The position numbers were made by a program, and so were the translations under genes. Shown here piece after piece: positions 61,421 through 64,000 of a stretch of 64,000 nt of DNA; position 1 is the stretch's first letter; each line of letters opens with the position of its first letter. Origin of the DNA: Odontocerum albicorne (lineage: Eukaryota > Arthropoda > Insecta > Trichoptera > Odontoceridae); assembly GCA_949825065.1 (NCBI GenBank), contig OX463850.1, forward strand, positions 64,501 through 128,500. Reading direction: 5' to 3'. The notes beneath the pieces were generated by a model, which made no database searches, was not told where the DNA came from, and was given only the letters and a program-made list of their open reading frames with translations.

Positions 61421-61828
61421 TAAATGCATATTTAAAATCTTGATTCACTTCGAAAAAAGAAGAACTTACCAGAATAACACAAACTCTTAAAAGAGGAACC
61501 CGAATCAAGCTAATTTGGTTAAATTTCCGCTGGTTGTTCATTTCTCTTGTCACGCGTGACTGATTAAAGAAATACTTGAATAAACGCTATGGCTGGGCTG
61601 TTTTTAAGAATGTGAAGGGTCGCAATATATATCCGAAAATCAGAACTTAGTGTACGAGTACATTCCAGCACATTTTTTTAAATAATGAATTACAATTAAT
61701 TCTAAATCATTTTCGCAACAATTATTCGGTTTGGCCTCAATGTGGCCAAGTACCGCTTTCAAGTCAGGATTTTATCGTACAAATGAACAGCTACCGCCAG
61801 AGTACAGGCTGCCGAGACGGGGAAGCAC
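61421..61828. other. No gene recognised
   Basis: AT-rich. Octamer at 61653. Confidence 0.5.
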
Positions 61829-61831
61829 TTA

Positions 61832-62331
61832 GGCTGAGGCCACACCAAAATGCTTCGTTAGGTGCTTAGCTAGATTTTACGTGACTCATATACTAGGTGA
61901 CTTCATACCTGGCCACACCAAAGTGTTACGTACAAATTCATTTGACAGTTGGAAGCGGTTGACTCGACACACGATGTCCCTCTCAAAACTGACCAATTTC
62001 ATTATAACTTACCATCTTTATTTACTTTCTGCGCAACTTCATTCCAAAGTGATTTTATTACAGGTACATTTTTCTATAATTTGCTCGATGGGTTCCACAA
62101 AGGCACCCTTTTATACACAGCTGTCATTAAAACTTACGCCATCTTGTAAATTAACCAACACATCTATTCGCTAGGAGATTCACTCGATGACTAATCGTCA
62201 TGCAACGTGGCGCGAAGCGTGCAGTGTGGCCACTGCGATAATATGCGGTACGTCGGTTCGCTAGGATATGTTGTCTAACTCTCAACTAGCTCTAAGCATC
62301 AAGCGATGCTCCTTCCTGTGTGGCCGAGGCC
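61832..62331. mobile_element. 500-bp PIF/Harbinger-like MITE with TTA target duplication
   Basis: The left end is GGCTGAGGCCACACC. The right end, in reverse, is GGCCTCGGCCACACA. TTA flanks both sides (61829-61831 and 62332-62334), the target duplication expected of PIF/Harbinger. Subterminal inverted similarity continues to GCTTAG..CTAG about 45 bp in. The word GGCCACAC recurs internally. No transposase is encoded, so it is non-autonomous. Confidence 0.72.
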
Positions 62332-62549
62332 TTAGAGAAGCCGAATTAAATATTTGGACGAAATTTGTTGTGACCCAATCCCTTAGGTGCTGTTTTTGCA
62401 ATGAGCTGGGATGTGGTCAAGGATCCTTTTAACGTGAGTGATGTACCATACACATTATTGTATTGTATAATTGAAGAACACTCTAAAAGGGGATTTGTAT
62501 GTGTAGAACAAATTAATGAATATTGACAAAACAAATTTTTAGTGTTAAT

Positions 62550-62690
62550 TTCAGTTAAAGACGTGGAAGAGAAAGACCAAAAAAATGTGGTTAAACCGAG
62601 TGAATAATATTTTGAACGAAGGAAGTGTATAAAGTCAGATATATAGTAGAAGCTGTATGAGACGGTGTATGGATATGAATGTGGCGAATA
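62550..62690 (+). pseudogene. Possible LINE C-terminal remnant
   Basis: The plus strand encodes RRGRERPKKMWLNRVNNILN, ending at a stop near 62625, then KLYETVYGYECGE in another frame. A GRGRPKKRW.DRV block is the usual C-terminal basic segment of many non-LTR elements. The match is short, so this is tentative. Confidence 0.4.
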
Positions 62691-62914
62691 ATATGTAACG
62701 CAATCGAAAACATTATTGTTCGGCCATCTCTGCATCCTTATTTGCATGTACTATAGTCATCAATAAACGCGAAAGATCCGTTTCATTCTATGCAATGATT
62801 ATACTATAGAGACGTTTGATTCATTGATTTTTAAAAGATCCTTCGTGATTGATAGTCAAATCGTGCGTTTTCCAGATATTACTTTTCCAGATTCAACGTA
62901 TTTAAAACCGTGAT

Positions 62915-63150
62915 GTAGACATATCAAAGGGCATGGCCGGGAGACAATATTGTCTTTGGCCCTAATAATTAAACCATTCGGTTAAACATCACCGGAGTAG
63001 GCACTAAACAACAATATTCGCACACTCCTTGCGTGTGCAAGTATTGTTACTACATTATAAATTAGATTAGGGAGCCCCTTTTACAATTTTGCTACCAACA
63101 GGAAGGAAAACGAGTGCCTTACCAACTAAGCCGCAGAGATTGCTTGAAAA
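62915..63150 (-). repeat. Relative of the inverted-repeat arm core joined to a SINE head
   Basis: Positions 62930-63060 resemble 22745-22925 of the right arm. Shared words include GGCCGGGAGACAATA, TTTGGCCCTAATAA, AACAATATTCGCAC and GTGCAAGTATTGTTA. It lacks the CTCGTA insert. At 63095-63145 a reversed A-box-like CTGCGGCTTAGTTGGTAAGG follows. This suggests the arm core is itself a SINE-type repeat. Confidence 0.5.
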
Positions 63151-63177
63151 TAATGTCTAGAATTGTATTATATTATA

Positions 63178-64000
63178 TTATATATCCATCACGAAGTAGC
63201 GCTGATGATATTGTTATGCCAATCCCACTATCTCGATTGATCGATTGGTCATTCCATTATATATCCATCACGAAGTAGCGCTGATGATATTGTTATTCCA
63301 ATCCCACTATCTCGATTGATCGATTGGTCATTCCATTATATATCCATCACGAAGTAGCGCTGATGATATTGTTATTCCAACCCCACTATCTCGATTGATC
63401 GATGGGTCATTCCATTATATATCCATCACGAAGTAGCGCTGATGATATTGTTATTCCAATCCCACTATCTCGATTGATCGATTGGTCATTCCATTATATA
63501 TCCATCACGAAGTAGCGCTGATGATATTGTTATTCCAATCCCACTATCCCGATTGATCGATTGGTCATTCCATTATATATCCATCACGAAGTAGCGCTGA
63601 TGATATTGTTATTCCAATCCCACTATCCCGATTGATCGATTGGTCATTCCATTATATATCCATCACGAAGTAGCGCTGATGATATTGTTATTCCAATCCC
63701 ACTATCTCGATTGATCGATTGGTCATTCCATTATATATCCATCACGAAGTAGCGCTGATGATATTGTTATTCCAATCCCACTATCTCGATTGATCGATTG
63801 GTCATTCCATTATATATCCATCACGAAGTAGCGCTGATGATATTGTTATTCCAACCCCACTATCTCGATTGATCGATGGGTCATTCCATTATATATCCAT
63901 CACGAAGTAGCGCTGATGATATTGTTATTCCAATCCCACTATCTCGATTGATCGATTGGTCATTCCATTATATATCCATCACGAAGTAGCGCTGATGATA
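63178..64000. repeat. 79-bp satellite array, at least 10 units, cut by window end
   Basis: Units of 79 bp begin TTATATATCCATCACGAAGT and contain TCGATTGATCGATTGG. The variant pair CAACCCC plus GATGGGTC occurs near 63379 and again 474 bp later (6 units), revealing a higher-order repeat. The array continues beyond the window. Confidence 0.95.

Larger units (their letters stand above)
560..61660. repeat. Dispersed TACGAGTA / TACTCGTA octamer family (footprint-like)
   Basis: The octamer TACGAGTA or its reverse TACTCGTA occurs about 74 times outside the tandem arrays, counted by eye. Starts include 560, 889, 4048, 4130, 4265, 4300, 4405, 4496, 4577, 5676, 6889, 6917, 7681, 10089, 10150, 12313, 13965, 14173, 14222, 14252, 16892, 16903, 19500, 22775, 24285, 24295, 33895, 49127, 52348, 52750, 55493, 56478, 58637, 60209 and 61653. 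Chance expectation is one or two. Each copy reads as a TA pair duplicated around CGAG or CTCG. Overlapping doubles occur at 5727/5733 and 31228/31234. The Minos transposon of Drosophila hydei inserts at TA, has ends beginning CGAG and is known for footprints of this shape. That link is inference. A sequence-specific binding site would be the alternative. Confidence 0.75.

Noticed and set aside
60958..61553. Minus-strand ORFs of 144-191 codons
   Set aside because: They are read through a 38-bp tandem array. The peptide period is an artefact of the array and shows no recognisable domain.

Overview
The window looks like accessory, repeat-dominated DNA from an arthropod nuclear genome, most likely an insect. 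The signs are RTE-like non-LTR retrotransposon remnants, a mariner element, tRNA-derived SINEs, intron-style splice donors, an insect-like start context (CAAAATGG) and short CCTAA telomere-type runs. There are no operons, ribosome binding sites or compact genes. I recognise no intact protein-coding gene. The best host-gene candidates are two possible first exons, at about 5090-5515 and 33760-34079. The second ends in ATG followed directly by a GTGAGT donor.

Layout. 0-9.7 kb: small minisatellites, SINE fragments, a GC-rich candidate first exon and two retrotransposon reverse transcriptase (RT) remnants (7375-7575, 8150-9640). 9.7-16.4 kb: G-rich, 67-74 bp, 94 bp and CCCCT tandem arrays plus two more RT tails. 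18.58-23.70 kb: a 5.1 kb inverted repeat with arms of about 1.8 kb. 24.5-33.6 kb: one decayed non-LTR RT split by two tandem arrays (86 x 62 bp and about 30 x 56-68 bp), each of whose units matches a consecutive piece of that same RT. 36.7-37.1 kb: a possible copia-type LTR. 37.87-47.72 kb: a 9.8 kb array of 84/90/96 bp units with an internal 3.6 kb duplication. 48.5-51 kb: more minisatellites, one carrying repeated TGACGTCA. 51.0-52.9 kb: a non-autonomous hAT element with 8 bp target duplications and a dead mariner nested inside. 54-64 kb: further minisatellites, SINEs and a 500 bp PIF/Harbinger-like MITE. A 79 bp array runs off the right end. By my estimate about a third of the window is tandem array.

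The most striking signal is the word TACGAGTA (reverse TACTCGTA). I counted about 74 copies by eye outside the tandem arrays, where one or two are expected by chance. It has the form TA-CGAG-TA, the shape of an excision footprint left by a TA-targeting Tc1/mariner-superfamily transposon with CGAG ends, such as Minos. At one locus, related repeat copies lack the extra bases. My leading interpretation is very heavy past excision by a Minos-like transposon. No such element is visible in the window.

All assignments come from reading the sequence. Nothing was searched or aligned by computer, so boundaries are approximate unless target duplications or exact repeat junctions are cited.
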